A stretch of DNA of 64,000 nt from Acidimicrobiia bacterium (GTDB lineage: Bacteria; Actinomycetota; Acidimicrobiia; IMCC26256; PALSA-610), in NCBI GenBank assembly GCA_036271555.1, contig DATBAK010000066.1:1-64000 (forward strand), read 5' to 3'. The notes below the pieces were generated by a model. It did no database searches. It saw only the letters and a list, made by a program, of their open reading frames with translations, and was not told the DNA's origin. Positions within the stretch are counted from its first letter, which is position 1. Each line of letters starts with the position of its first letter. Below, one piece after another: positions 40,218 to 48,887 of this stretch. A program made the position numbers and the translations under genes.

Positions 40218-41903
40218 TTATCGGGCGCGGAGGAACCAGCCGCGGGGGTCCCAGCGCCGCAGCGTGTTCACCTCGTCGGCCGTCACCGCGTCGAGCTCAC
40301 CGACGGTCGCCGCGACTTCGAGCTCCCACCCGCACTCGGCGCGCGCCCGCTCGACGCGCTCGGCGATCGGCTCGGGGCCTTCGGGAACCGCAGTCAGCAC
40401 GAGCTCGCCGCGTTCCGACTTCTCGAGCAGACCGAGATCGGTGACGAGCGCGCGCACCGAGCGTCCCGGCGAAGTGACGTACCCACACTCGAGCGGCGTG
40501 CGGATCGGGCTCAAAGTCGCGACGACGATGCACTCCTCGGCAACGCTCGCGACATCGTTGCCACCACCGCTACCGACGAGGAACGCGCCGCCCGGAACGA
40601 GCGTCGAGTTGATGTTGCCGGCCCGGTCGATCTGCGCGCCGCCGAGGCAGCCGATTGTGCGCGTGCCGTAACCGCCGACGAGCGATCCGAGCACGGTCGG
40701 CGCGTCCGAGAGCATCGTCGCGCTCGGGAAGTTGCGGTGGTTCAGCACGAACGGGTCAGCGGGCACGGGGTCGTAGCCCCAGAGGCCGATCTCCGCGGTC
40801 AACGTCACGTCGGAGCCGCGCGCCTTGGCGAGCGCGACGCCGAGCCACGCCGACAGGTTCGCGACGCCCGCGCCCGCGAGCACCGCGTGCGCGTCGGTTG
40901 CGATGATGCGGTCCGCGAGGTAACGCGCGCCGAGCACCGCGGCGCGCTCCCAGTTGTTCGGCGGCGTCTCCAGATCGGGCGGGTACGCGACCTCGTCCTG
41001 TTGCCACGAGTCGGCCGCGGCGCGCGAGCGCAGCATCGCGACGCGCTCCGCGCCGAGCCGGTCGAGCCACTCGGCTTGGCTGTCGACCTCGAGGATCCAG
41101 TGCCGGATCCAGTCGTCGTAGTCGTCGCTGCGGGTCGCGTTCCGGATGGAGACCCAGAAGTCGTAGTCCTCGCCGTAGCCGTCGACGGGAAGGTCGCCCG
41201 CGTACAGCCCGCCGGGATGCGCGCCCATGGGCGTCTCGACGACCGCGAGCACGCGATGGGCCGGGATGCGCACGAGATGCGACCACGGTCGCAGGTCGTC
41301 GACGATCTTCTCGACGGTGACGATCGCGCCCCGCTTCGCCGCGAGCGCGCCCCACACGCCTTCGAGCAGCGGCGGCTGGAGCGCGACGTTGCCGGCGCGG
41401 TCCGCGACCGGCGCGTGCAACAGCGCGACGTCGGGTTGCAGCGGCGCGAGCAGTCCGACCTCGCCGAACGGTGAGTCGAGGCGTGCGTAGCCGTCGTTCT
41501 GCTCCATCGACGACTCCGCGATCGAGCGGGTCACGATCGCGGGCAACCCGCGCGCGGCAGCTTCGAGACGCTGCGAGAACGCGAGGAACGACCAGTGCTC
41601 GACCTCGACTTCGCCGCGCTTGTACGCGTTCGCGAACCACGGGTTCGGTGTGAAGTTCGGGAACGTGTCGCCCGAGTAACCGGTGATCACCTTGCGCACG
41701 AGCCCGCCGCGGAAGAACAGCGCACCGAGGCTCGAGAGGCTCAGCATCACGAGCGTGAACTGTGGGTCGCGCTCCCACCACTGACGCACGACCTCGCGCG
41801 CCGCGGCCGTCCAGCGGTGGTGCCCGACGACGAGGTGCAACGTGTCGCCCGCCTGCACGTGACGCGCGACCGCGTCGGACAACGTCGTCTGCCGGCCACT
41901 CAT
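40218..41903 (-). CDS. fused two-domain CoA-transferase / IpdAB-like
   Basis: A 561-residue protein with both subunits of a family I CoA-transferase in one chain. The first half (LSDAVARHVQAGDTLHLVVG, LVRKVITGYSGDTFPNF, DRAGNVALQPPLLEG) matches the A subunit, and the second half from about residue 305 (AAVLGARYLADRIIATDAHA, VTLTAEIGLWGYDPVPADP, TIGCLGGAQIDRAGNINSTL) matches the B subunit, with a Glu in the LTAEIG region where the catalytic Glu normally is. The A half resembles mycobacterial IpdA, which with IpdB opens the last sterol ring. TAGTCT lies 9 nt before the ATG, with no Shine-Dalgarno. Reaction is uncertain: CoA transfer or ring hydrolysis. Confidence 0.78.
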   Translation of the reverse strand: MSGRQTTLSDAVARHVQAGDTLHLVVGHHRWTAAAREVVRQWWERDPQFTLVMLSLSSLGALFFRGGLVRKVITGYSGDTFPNFTPNPWFANAYKRGEVEVEHWSFLAFSQRLEAAARGLPAIVTRSIAESSMEQNDGYARLDSPFGEVGLLAPLQPDVALLHAPVADRAGNVALQPPLLEGVWGALAAKRGAIVTVEKIVDDLRPWSHLVRIPAHRVLAVVETPMGAHPGGLYAGDLPVDGYGEDYDFWVSIRNATRSDDYDDWIRHWILEVDSQAEWLDRLGAERVAMLRSRAAADSWQQDEVAYPPDLETPPNNWERAAVLGARYLADRIIATDAHAVLAGAGVANLSAWLGVALAKARGSDVTLTAEIGLWGYDPVPADPFVLNHRNFPSATMLSDAPTVLGSLVGGYGTRTIGCLGGAQIDRAGNINSTLVPGGAFLVGSGGGNDVASVAEECIVVATLSPIRTPLECGYVTSPGRSVRALVTDLGLLEKSERGELVLTAVPEGPEPIAERVERARAECGWELEVAATVGELDAVTADEVNTLRRWDPRGWFLRAR

Positions 41904-41933
41904 GTGAGCCGGAGACTACGCGAGGATGACGCG

Positions 41934-42788
41934 ATGGCTTCCGACGCCCGCCGGTTGTGGCAGCTCATCGAGCCGTACCACGCGATCACGTACTTCGCTC
42001 CCGAGTGCGCGGACGCGTTCACGCAGATCGGGCTGCGCGGCTTCTGGCGCGGCTACTTCGCGGGCCGCGCCGCGCCCTTCGGCGCCGTCGGACCCGGTCC
42101 GATCACGGCGGCCTTCTTCGGCTTCGAGCCCGCGTTCGTCGAGCGCGCGCTGCCGGCGATCTGGCAGACGGTCACGCCCGCCACCGCGATCGGCGCGCGC
42201 CGGCGCGGTGCCGATCGCGCGCTCGGGCGACTCCTGCCCGACGCGCTCGATTCGCAGGACCTCGCCGCCGCCGCCGATCTCGCGCGCCGCGCGATCACCG
42301 GCGTTGCGGCCGCGGGTCGATCGGTGTTCGGCGCGAATACGCAACTCGACTGGCCCGACGCGCCCCACCTCGTGCTCTGGCACGCGGCAACGCTGATCCG
42401 CGAGCACCGGGGCGACGGCCACGTCGCCGCGCTCGTCGCCGCGGGTATCGATCCCTGCGAGGCGCACATGCTGCAGGTCACCGCGAGCGGCGCGGGGCTC
42501 GAGACGATCGCGCCGTACCGCGGCTGGAGCGACGACGACTGGGCCGCGGCCGCGCAACGGCTGCGCGAGCGCGGCTGGCTCGACGCGACCGGCGCGCTCA
42601 CCGACACGGGGATGCGCGCGCACGACGACATCGAGGCAACCACCGACGCGCTCGCGCGCGAACCGCTCGACCGTCTCGGGACGCGTGCCGCCGCGCGGTT
42701 GCTCGAACTGCTCCTGCCGATCGCGCGCGAGCTCTCGCGTCAGGACGCGATCCGCTGGCCCAACCCGATCGGCGTCCCCCGTCCGTGA
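41934..42788 (+). CDS. SCO6745 family protein
   Basis: A 284-residue all-helical protein of an actinobacterial family without known function. Family landmarks are LWQLIEPYHAITYFAPECAD, GLRGFWRGYFAGRAAPFGAV, VTAAFFGFEPAFVERALP-like segment and HLVLWHAATLIREHRGDGHVAALVAAG. The HGDGH-like His pair hints at metal or cofactor binding. A GAGG Shine-Dalgarno precedes the ATG. It is divergent from the fused CoA-transferase gene, with 30 bp between starts. The gene ends just before a REP-like element. Confidence 0.75.
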   Translation: MASDARRLWQLIEPYHAITYFAPECADAFTQIGLRGFWRGYFAGRAAPFGAVGPGPITAAFFGFEPAFVERALPAIWQTVTPATAIGARRRGADRALGRLLPDALDSQDLAAAADLARRAITGVAAAGRSVFGANTQLDWPDAPHLVLWHAATLIREHRGDGHVAALVAAGIDPCEAHMLQVTASGAGLETIAPYRGWSDDDWAAAAQRLRERGWLDATGALTDTGMRAHDDIEATTDALAREPLDRLGTRAAARLLELLLPIARELSRQDAIRWPNPIGVPRP

Positions 42789-42789
42789 C

Positions 42790-42838
42790 CTCCGGTCGCA
42801 CTCGCTCCGCTCGCCGCTCCTGACGCATCAGCCTCCGG
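42790..42838 (-). repeat. REP-like half element
   Basis: CCGGTCGCACTCGCTCCGCT followed by CGCCGCTCCTGACGCATCAG is the reverse complement of the unit at 51043-51075. The stop codon of the minus-strand HTH gene lies inside it. Confidence 0.6.
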
Positions 42839-43223
42839 ACGAGGCCGCGCCGCTCGCTCCGTTCGCGCGCTCAGGCGCGTTCGTCTCCAGCGCGGCGATG
42901 CGCGCTTCGAGTTGCTCGATGCGGTGGTGTAGGAACGCGACCTGCGCGCCCTCGGCGAGCCGGCGTTCGGCGGTCTTTCGCAGCCGCGGCGACGACTCGG
43001 CGCGCGCCGCGATCGACGCGAGCGGCACGAGCCGTTGCGGTCCGTGCGGACCGTCGACGAGTCGCGACGGCAGGTCGCCGTTGCGGTACCAACTTCGCAG
43101 CGCGGCCCGCGAGACACCGGTTTCGCTCGCCGCCTTGGCGAGGGTCACCCACTCCGACCCTTCGAGCTGCGCGTTCAGCTCGAGCTCCACGTCCCAGGCG
43201 TCGAGGCGGTCGTCCCAGTCCAT
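42828..43223 (-). CDS. MerR-like HTH protein with C-terminal coiled coil
   Basis: A 131-residue protein. Residues 25-65 (VTLAKAASETGVSRAALRSW, YRNGDLPSRLVDGPHGPQRL) form a MerR/excisionase-type winged helix. Residues 85-115 (AEGAQVAFLHHRIEQLEARI) form a short coiled coil for dimerisation. No effector domain is present. It starts 59 bp from the divergent ClpC-N gene, and the shared region is unusually AT-rich, so it may control itself and its neighbour. A TAATAG box 6 nt before the ATG suggests leaderless expression. Confidence 0.72.
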   Translation of the reverse strand: MDWDDRLDAWDVELELNAQLEGSEWVTLAKAASETGVSRAALRSWYRNGDLPSRLVDGPHGPQRLVPLASIAARAESSPRLRKTAERRLAEGAQVAFLHHRIEQLEARIAALETNAPERANGASGAASSGG

Positions 43224-43227
43224 CGAA

Positions 43228-43252
43228 CCCTATTAGTAACACAGTATTGACA
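43228..43252. promoter_or_regulatory. AT-rich control region between HTH and ClpC-N genes
   Basis: CCCTATTAGTAACACAGTAT plus TGACA is the only AT-rich island of this size in the area. It holds TAATAG on the minus strand (for the HTH gene) and TTGACA at 43246-43251 as a possible -35 for the plus strand. TTAGTAAC and CAGTATTG look like imperfect repeated half-sites. Confidence 0.4.
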
Positions 43253-43282
43253 GGGTGAGCGTCGAGGCGCACCCTCGGCGAC

Positions 43283-44257
43283 ATGTTCGAACGCTTCTCC
43301 GACCGAGCCCGCCACGTCGTCGTCCTCGCCCAGGAGGAAGCCCGCCTCCTCGACCACAACTTCATCGGCACCGAGCACGTCCTGCTCGGCATGCTCCACG
43401 AAGGCCAGGACATCGCGTTCCAGGTCCTCGACGGCTTCGGGCTCGACCTCCAGACGACACGCGACGAGGTGCTGCAACACGTCGCGCGCGGCAAGGGCAC
43501 GCCGCAGGGCCACATCCCGTTCACCCCCCGATCGAAGAAGGTGCTCGAGCTCGCGCTGCGGGAGGCGATGGCGCTCGGGCACAACTACATCGGCACCGAG
43601 CACCTGCTGCTCGGCCTCGTGCGGGAAGGCACCGGCGTCGGCGCGCAGATCGTCGTCGCGCACGCGCCCGAGCCGGCCGCGATCTCCGTACGCATGGCCG
43701 TGCTGGATCGGGTTCCGGCGGAGGCCGGCACGCGTGCGCGCGGGCTGTTTCGCCGGCGCGCTCCGCAATCCGTTCCCTTCCAGCCCGTCCTGCCCGACAC
43801 GACGCCCGCGGCCGACCAGACCCTCGAGCAGGCGACGCGTCTCGCGGGCGCGCAGCCGGTGGGGTCGCAGCACCTCCTGCTCGCGGCGCTCGGAGATCCG
43901 GAGAGCGCGGCGGCGCGCGCGCTCACGGAGCTCGGAATCGATCTGGATCGAGCGAAGGAAGCCCTCGGCGCGGTCGACGTCACCGGCACGACCGACGAGC
44001 CGCCCGAAGACGCGGGGCGGCGTCAGATGCGCGTGTCCGTGAACGACGACATCGTGACCGTCGAAGCGCGCGATGCCTCGTTGCTGCACCTCGCGCGCGC
44101 CGCCGTCGACGCGCTCGACGACGACGTCATCGCCGGCGACGCGCCGACCGCGGTGCGGCTCGGTGACGTGTGGCTCGCGCTGCGCGACGCGTTCGTCGAC
44201 ATCCGCCGGCGCGCGGAGCAGCCCCCGGCGGAGACCGGCGAGGACGAGTCGGCTTAA
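43283..44257 (+). CDS. orphan ClpC N-domain protein without ATPase domains
   Basis: A 324-residue protein. Residues 1-145 match the double Clp_N repeat of ClpC nearly motif for motif: MFERFSDRARHVVVLAQEEA, NFIGTEHVLLGMLHEGQD, GHIPFTPRSKKVLELALREA and NYIGTEHLLLGLVREG. Residues ~180-245 hold a third, degenerate Clp_N-like repeat (LEQATRLAGAQPVGSQHLLL). No Walker motif or AAA+ domain exists, so it cannot unfold proteins itself. It may act as an adaptor or decoy that binds ClpC substrates or adaptors. The stop overlaps the convergent dehydrogenase stop by 4 bp (TTAA). Confidence 0.82.
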   Translation: MFERFSDRARHVVVLAQEEARLLDHNFIGTEHVLLGMLHEGQDIAFQVLDGFGLDLQTTRDEVLQHVARGKGTPQGHIPFTPRSKKVLELALREAMALGHNYIGTEHLLLGLVREGTGVGAQIVVAHAPEPAAISVRMAVLDRVPAEAGTRARGLFRRRAPQSVPFQPVLPDTTPAADQTLEQATRLAGAQPVGSQHLLLAALGDPESAAARALTELGIDLDRAKEALGAVDVTGTTDEPPEDAGRRQMRVSVNDDIVTVEARDASLLHLARAAVDALDDDVIAGDAPTAVRLGDVWLALRDAFVDIRRRAEQPPAETGEDESA

Positions 44258-45339
44258 CCCAGCACGAGATCGGCGAGCCGGCCGCGGTGGAAGCCACCGC
44301 CGCCGAGCATCACATCACTCGCCTTGGCGCGCTTGAAGTGGAAGTGCGCGTCGCAGTCCCACGTGAAGCCGACGCCGCCGTGGATCTGGATGTCCTCGCC
44401 CGACACGTACACCGCGGCCTCACCGACGAAACCCTTGCACATTGCCGCGGCGCGCTCGCGCGCGGGATCGTCGACATCGGAAGTCCACGCCGCGTAGTGC
44501 GTCCCGACGCGCGCGAGCTCGACCTGCTGGAGCATGTCGACGGCCTTGTGCCGAATCGCCTGGAACGACGATAGCGGCCGGTCGAACTGCACGCGCACCT
44601 TCGCGTACTCGACCGCGAGCCGGTGCGCCGACTCGCACGAGCCGACGAGCTCCGCCGCGAGCATCACGGCCGCGTCGTCGACGACGCGCTTCCAGATCGC
44701 GGTGTGATCACCGTCGGGCCCGATGCGGCGCACCGCGCGCTCGCCGAGGTCGAGGCGGCTGATCTTGCGGGTCGGATCGAGTCCGGGCACGAGCTGCGCC
44801 GCGGGTGCCTCGAGCAGGAACGAGCCGATGCCATCCTCGGTGCGCGCGACGACGATCGCCCAGTCGGCGGTGTGCCCGTCGAGCACGGTCGGCTTGAGCC
44901 CCGACACCACCCAGTCCGCGCCCTTGCGGCGCGAACGCGCGCGCACGCGATCAACGACGTCGCCGTGACCCATCTCCTCGATCGCGACGGTGCCGCGCAG
45001 ATCACCGCTCGCGAGCGGACCGAGCAGATCGTCGGCGCCGAGCCGCTTCGCGGCGAGCGTCGCGAACACCGACGACGAGAAGTACGGGCCCGGGAACGGG
45101 AAGCGACCCATCTCTTCCATCACGACGACCATGTCGACGAGATCGAGCCCGAGACCGCCGTGTGCCTCGGGGATCAGAAGGCCCGCCCATCCGAGCTCGG
45201 TCATCGCGCGCCACACGTCGTCGGTGAAACCGCGTTCGTCGTCGACCATCGCGCGGACGTAGCTCATGCCGCGATCGTCGAGGAACGACCGCACGCTGTC
45301 GCGCAGCGCTTCCTGGTCGTCGGAGAACGTGAAGTCCAT
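44254..45339 (-). CDS. acyl-CoA dehydrogenase (short, beta-subunit type)
   Basis: A 361-residue protein. MDFTFSDDQEALRDSVRSFL, WAGLLIPEAHGGLGLDLVDM, reduced middle domain, then YAKVRVQFDRPLSSFQAIRH and IQIHGGVGFTWDCDAHFHFK. Like the protein at 29717-30805 it lacks the standard FAD-contact motif and looks like the shorter subunit of a heteromeric dehydrogenase. The longer partner could be the product of 46803-48011. TAACGT lies 8 nt before the ATG. Substrate unknown; branched or steroid acyl-CoA is plausible. Confidence 0.8.
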   Translation of the reverse strand: MDFTFSDDQEALRDSVRSFLDDRGMSYVRAMVDDERGFTDDVWRAMTELGWAGLLIPEAHGGLGLDLVDMVVVMEEMGRFPFPGPYFSSSVFATLAAKRLGADDLLGPLASGDLRGTVAIEEMGHGDVVDRVRARSRRKGADWVVSGLKPTVLDGHTADWAIVVARTEDGIGSFLLEAPAAQLVPGLDPTRKISRLDLGERAVRRIGPDGDHTAIWKRVVDDAAVMLAAELVGSCESAHRLAVEYAKVRVQFDRPLSSFQAIRHKAVDMLQQVELARVGTHYAAWTSDVDDPARERAAAMCKGFVGEAAVYVSGEDIQIHGGVGFTWDCDAHFHFKRAKASDVMLGGGGFHRGRLADLVLG

Positions 45340-45396
45340 GGCCGCGCACGTTAGCGGGCAACTAAACCGTCGAGCATCGTGGGGCGACGGAGTGAC

Positions 45397-45921
45397 ATGA
45401 GGTTCGGTGAGCCGGTCGTCGAGGCCGAGGCCGGCGTTCGCGAGAGGAGCGCCGACGGTGAGTTCGACGCGTTCTGGAGCGCGGACCACTCGGCGGTGCT
45501 CGCGCTCGCGGCCGCGCTCACGGGAGACTGGAACACCGCCGAGGACCTCACGCAGGACGCCTTCGCCGCCTTGCACGGGCGCTGGGACGAGGTCGAGAAC
45601 CCCGCGGCCTGGGTGCGCCGGGTCGTGACCAACCGCGCCGCCTCGCACTGGCGCCGGCGCGTGCGGGAGGCCGCGGCACTCGCGCGCCTCGCCGCGCGCC
45701 CGGCCGCCGTCGCGCTCGCACCCGAGCACGACGAGTTCTGGGCGACGGTGCGAGCACTGCCGCGTCGCGAGGCGCAGGTCGTCGCGTTGTACTACGTCGA
45801 CGACCGGTCGATCGCCCAGATCGCGACGCTGCTCGGCATCGCCGAAGGAACGGTGAAGGCGACGTTGTCGCACGCGCGTGCATCGCTCGCGCGCGCACTC
45901 GCAGTCGAGGAGGAGTCATGA
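45397..45921 (+). CDS. SigE-family ECF sigma factor
   Basis: A 174-residue sigma factor. Region 2: FWSADHSAVLALAAALTGDW, TAEDLTQDAFAALHGRWDEV, PAAWVRRVVTNRAASHWRRR. Region 4: LPRREAQVVALYYVDDRSIA, QIATLLGIAEGTVKATLSHA. ATG 45397 follows a GGAG Shine-Dalgarno; a GTG at 45379 is an alternative. It overlaps the next gene by 4 bp (ATGA), so the downstream membrane protein is probably its regulator or main target. Confidence 0.85.
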   Translation: MRFGEPVVEAEAGVRERSADGEFDAFWSADHSAVLALAAALTGDWNTAEDLTQDAFAALHGRWDEVENPAAWVRRVVTNRAASHWRRRVREAAALARLAARPAAVALAPEHDEFWATVRALPRREAQVVALYYVDDRSIAQIATLLGIAEGTVKATLSHARASLARALAVEEES

Positions 45922-46787
45922 GCGCGACGTTGGACGATCGGGCGCGCGCCGCGAGCGACGCGGTGCGCGTCGCGGCCGAGCTCCGCCCGGCGATCGCGCC
46001 GTCGTCGCGTCGGCGCGCTCCCGCGCGCGTCCTCGTGACCGCCGTGGTACTCGTCGTCGCGCTCACCGTCGGCGTGTTCTTCGCGCTGCGCTCCGCGTCA
46101 CCGCGTAAGGGCGGCGCGGCGTCGCAACCATCGGACCGATACGAGGCGAGCGCAACCGTGCTCGCGACTTCCACAGCACACGGCAGGTCGGTCGTCAGCC
46201 AGGACGAGTCGCTGGTGCGAAACGGTGTCGTTCCGTCTCGTGTCGCGACGCAACTGCACTATCACGGCGGGCCGCAGCAGCTCGTCCAGCAGGTGCACGT
46301 CTCGGTCGACTCGAAGACGGGCCGGATCACGATCACCTCGACCCAGCACACTGCGGCGCGCGCGATCGCCGTCGTCGACGCCTTCGCCGAGCAGCTCGTC
46401 CGATACCTCGCGCAGGTCGCCCAGACGGAGTACGACGCGCAGGTCACCAAGGCCCTCGACCTGACGCAGCAGCTCTCCCACGAGCGGATCGACGTGCAGA
46501 CGCAGCTGCTGACCAATCCGAACGACGCCGCGCTCGAGACACGGGCGCAAGCCCTCCGATCGGCCCTCGCGAACGCGCAGACGGCGTACGCGAAGTTCGT
46601 CAGCGCCGGCCTTCCCGAGGCGCCGGTGCGGCTCGTCGAAGAGGACTCCGCGAGACGGCTCGGGTCGACGCCGCACTCGACGAGTCATCGCTCGCTCGAT
46701 GTCGCGCTCGCGGTGATCGTCCTGCTGCTGCTCGGTGGCGCGCTCGGATTCGGGCTCGCTCGGCACCGGACCGTGCCGCAGGGCTGA
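45918..46787 (+). CDS. two-helix membrane protein with Wzz-like middle domain
   Basis: A 289-residue protein. A basic N-terminal tail (SSRRRAPARV) leads to a transmembrane helix at about residues 38-58, an external region of ~190 residues, and a second helix near the C-terminus (LDVALAVIVLLLLGGALGFG). The external part (YEASATVLATST.., TGRITITSTQHTAARAIAVV, then a long coiled coil) resembles chain-length determinant (Wzz) proteins. The coupled sigma gene suggests a membrane-bound regulator of it, but no anti-sigma zinc motif is present. Either role is possible. Confidence 0.62.
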   Translation: MSATLDDRARAASDAVRVAAELRPAIAPSSRRRAPARVLVTAVVLVVALTVGVFFALRSASPRKGGAASQPSDRYEASATVLATSTAHGRSVVSQDESLVRNGVVPSRVATQLHYHGGPQQLVQQVHVSVDSKTGRITITSTQHTAARAIAVVDAFAEQLVRYLAQVAQTEYDAQVTKALDLTQQLSHERIDVQTQLLTNPNDAALETRAQALRSALANAQTAYAKFVSAGLPEAPVRLVEEDSARRLGSTPHSTSHRSLDVALAVIVLLLLGGALGFGLARHRTVPQG

Positions 46788-46799
46788 CGCTATTGTCAG
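46784..46799. promoter_or_regulatory. palindromic operator CTGAC-N6-GTCAG with embedded -10 box
   Basis: CTGAC-GCTATT-GTCAG lies between the end of the Wzz-like gene and GTG 46803. TATTGT (46791-46796), 6 nt before the start, is inside the palindrome, so bound repressor would block transcription. Same half-sites and spacing as at 23741-23760 and 54969-54984. Confidence 0.65.
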
Positions 46800-46802
46800 G
46801 TC

Positions 46803-48011
46803 GTGGACTTCGCGTATACCGCCGAAGACGAAGCGTTCCGCACCGAGCTCGTTGATTGGCTCGACGAGAACCTTCCGAAGTTCCTCGCCGAGACGGAGAG
46901 CGACGAGGATCCCGGCGGCGGGCAGGCCGCGGGCATCAAGCGCACGCAGGAGCGGCGCAAGGAATGGCAGCGGCGCCTGAACGACGGTCGTTGGGCATGC
47001 ATCAACTGGCCGAAGGAGTGGGGCGGTCGCGAAGCGACGCCGGTGCAGAACGTCATCTACTCGGAGACGATGGCATCGCGCCGCGCGCCCGGCATCTACA
47101 ACGCGAACGGGCTGTGGCAGATCGGCCCGATGATCATCAAATGGGGCACCGACGAGCAGAAGCAACGTTGGTTGCCGGGCATCCTCTCCGCAGACGAGCA
47201 CTGGTGCCAGGGATTCTCCGAACCGCAGGCCGGCTCCGACCTCGCGAACCTGCGCACGATGGCGATCCGCGACGGTGACGAATACGTCGTCAACGGCACG
47301 AAGATCTGGATCTCCACCGCGCACCTCGCGAAGTGGGGCTTGTTCCTGCTGCGCACGGATCCGAAGTCGATCGAAGAGAAACGCAAGCACGACGGCATCA
47401 CCGCGTTCATCATCGACATGGACACGCCGGGCATCGAGTGCCGCCCGATCCGCGACCTCACCGGCGACGAGATGTTCAACGAGGTGTTCTTCACCGACGC
47501 GCGCATCCCCGCCGACTACCGGCTCGGCGAAGAGGGTCAGGGCTGGCAGGTCGCGATGGGCACGCTCGGTCACGAGCGCGTCGGCACGTCGGGTCTCGCG
47601 ATCACGATGGCGCAGGATTTGCGGGCGATGATCTCGACCGCGCGCGCGGTGAACCCCGATGCGCTCGACGATCCCGAGATTCGCGAGCGCATCGCGCGCG
47701 CGTACACGCAGATCGAGTACACGAAGCTGCTCAACTACCGCGCGCTCACGAAGATCATCAAGGGTCAGAAGAACTGGCCCGAGGTCCCGCTGGCGAAGTT
47801 GCAGTGGAGCCACCTCGCGCAGTACCTCGCGGAGCTCGCGATCGATCTGCTCGGCCCGGCCGGGTTGCTCGCACGCAACGGTCCGGACGCGGTCGACGGC
47901 GGTTCGTGGACGCGCCTCTACAGCTTCCAGCGCTACACGTCGATCGGCGCGGGCGCGACCGAGGTACAGAAGAACATCCTCGCCGACCGCGCCATCATCA
48001 CGAAGAAGTAG
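46803..48011 (+). CDS. acyl-CoA dehydrogenase (alpha-subunit type)
   Basis: A 402-residue FAD enzyme. VDWLDENLPKF-type start, CINWPKEWGGREATPVQNVI, CQGFSEPQAGSDLANLRTMA (FAD/substrate motif), NGTKIWISTAHLAKWGLFLL, FNEVFFTDARIPADYRLGEE and a C-terminal YTSIGAGATEVQKNILADRA. GAGA replaces the EGT of simple dehydrogenases. The pattern fits the longer subunit in sterol side-chain dehydrogenases such as FadE26. The GTG start is controlled by the palindromic operator above and is probably leaderless. The LLM oxidoreductase gene starts at the next base after its stop. Confidence 0.88.
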   Translation: MDFAYTAEDEAFRTELVDWLDENLPKFLAETESDEDPGGGQAAGIKRTQERRKEWQRRLNDGRWACINWPKEWGGREATPVQNVIYSETMASRRAPGIYNANGLWQIGPMIIKWGTDEQKQRWLPGILSADEHWCQGFSEPQAGSDLANLRTMAIRDGDEYVVNGTKIWISTAHLAKWGLFLLRTDPKSIEEKRKHDGITAFIIDMDTPGIECRPIRDLTGDEMFNEVFFTDARIPADYRLGEEGQGWQVAMGTLGHERVGTSGLAITMAQDLRAMISTARAVNPDALDDPEIRERIARAYTQIEYTKLLNYRALTKIIKGQKNWPEVPLAKLQWSHLAQYLAELAIDLLGPAGLLARNGPDAVDGGSWTRLYSFQRYTSIGAGATEVQKNILADRAIITKK

Positions 48012-48887
48012 TTGAAGCTCGGCATCGTCACGCCGGTGCTCACGATGCTCCCCCGCGCGCACGCGCGTTGGGAGGAGACGGGCACGCTCGCCGACGTCGT
48101 CGAGATCGCGCGCGCCGCAGACCGGCTCGGCTACCACCACCTCACCTGCAGCGAGCACGTCGGCATCCCGGTCGACGTCGCGGAGACGCGCGGTGCGCGC
48201 TACTGGGATCCGCTGCCCACCTTCGGCTACCTCGCGGCGGTGACGGAATCGATTCGATTCGCGACGCACGTGCTCGTGCTCGGCTACCACCATCCGCTCG
48301 CGATCGCGAAGCGCTATGGCACGCTCGACCGCGTCTGCGACGGCCGGCTCGTGCTCGGCGTCGGGGTCGGCTCGCTCGCCGCAGAGTTCGCGCTGCTCGA
48401 CGCGCCGTTCGAGGATCGCGGCGCGCGCGCCGACGACGCCATGCGCGCGCTGCGGGCCGCGCTCTCGCAGGTGCGGCCCGAGTACCACGGCGAGTTCTAC
48501 GACTTCTCGGAGTTCGTGGTGGATCCGTGCGCGCAGCAGGCGCGCGTGCCGCTGTGGGTCGGTGGTCGCACCGCGCGCTCGTTGCGACGCGCGGTCGAGC
48601 TTGGCGACGGCTGGGCGCCGTTCGGTCTGCGGAGCGCGCAGATCGCGGAGATGATGGGCCGCGCGCGTGCGACCGATGCGTGGTCGTCTCGCGATGCGCC
48701 GATCGATGTCGTGCTCCAGAACGAGCATCCCCTCGATCCCCTCGGCGAGCCCGAGCGGGTCGCCGAGCAGGTCGGGCGGCTGGCCGCCGCCGGGGCGACC
48801 GCGCTCAACGTGCGCTTCGTGCACCACTCCGTCGCGCACGTCTGCGAGCAGCTCGAGGCGCTCGTCGCTATCGTGCCGACCCGATGA
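48012..48887 (+). CDS. LLM-class (F420-dependent type) oxidoreductase
   Basis: A 291-residue TIM-barrel oxidoreductase of the luciferase-like superfamily. MKLGIVTPVL, ARAADRLGYHHLTCSEHVGI, RIATHVLVLGYHHP-like segment (FATHVLVLGYHHPLAIAKRY), GRLVLGVGVGSLAAEFALL and VPLWVGGRTARSLRRAVELG fit the TIGR03619-type F420 enzymes. F420 rather than FMN is inferred from actinobacterial context. The TTG start immediately follows the dehydrogenase stop. The stop TGA begins the third 86-bp repeat. Substrate unknown. Confidence 0.78.
   Translation: MKLGIVTPVLTMLPRAHARWEETGTLADVVEIARAADRLGYHHLTCSEHVGIPVDVAETRGARYWDPLPTFGYLAAVTESIRFATHVLVLGYHHPLAIAKRYGTLDRVCDGRLVLGVGVGSLAAEFALLDAPFEDRGARADDAMRALRAALSQVRPEYHGEFYDFSEFVVDPCAQQARVPLWVGGRTARSLRRAVELGDGWAPFGLRSAQIAEMMGRARATDAWSSRDAPIDVVLQNEHPLDPLGEPERVAEQVGRLAAAGATALNVRFVHHSVAHVCEQLEALVAIVPTR

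Noticed and set aside
43246-43270. HspR/HAIR heat-shock operator near the ClpC-N gene
   Set aside because: The consensus CTTGAGT-N7-ACTCAAG is absent, although the MerR-like neighbour made it worth checking.
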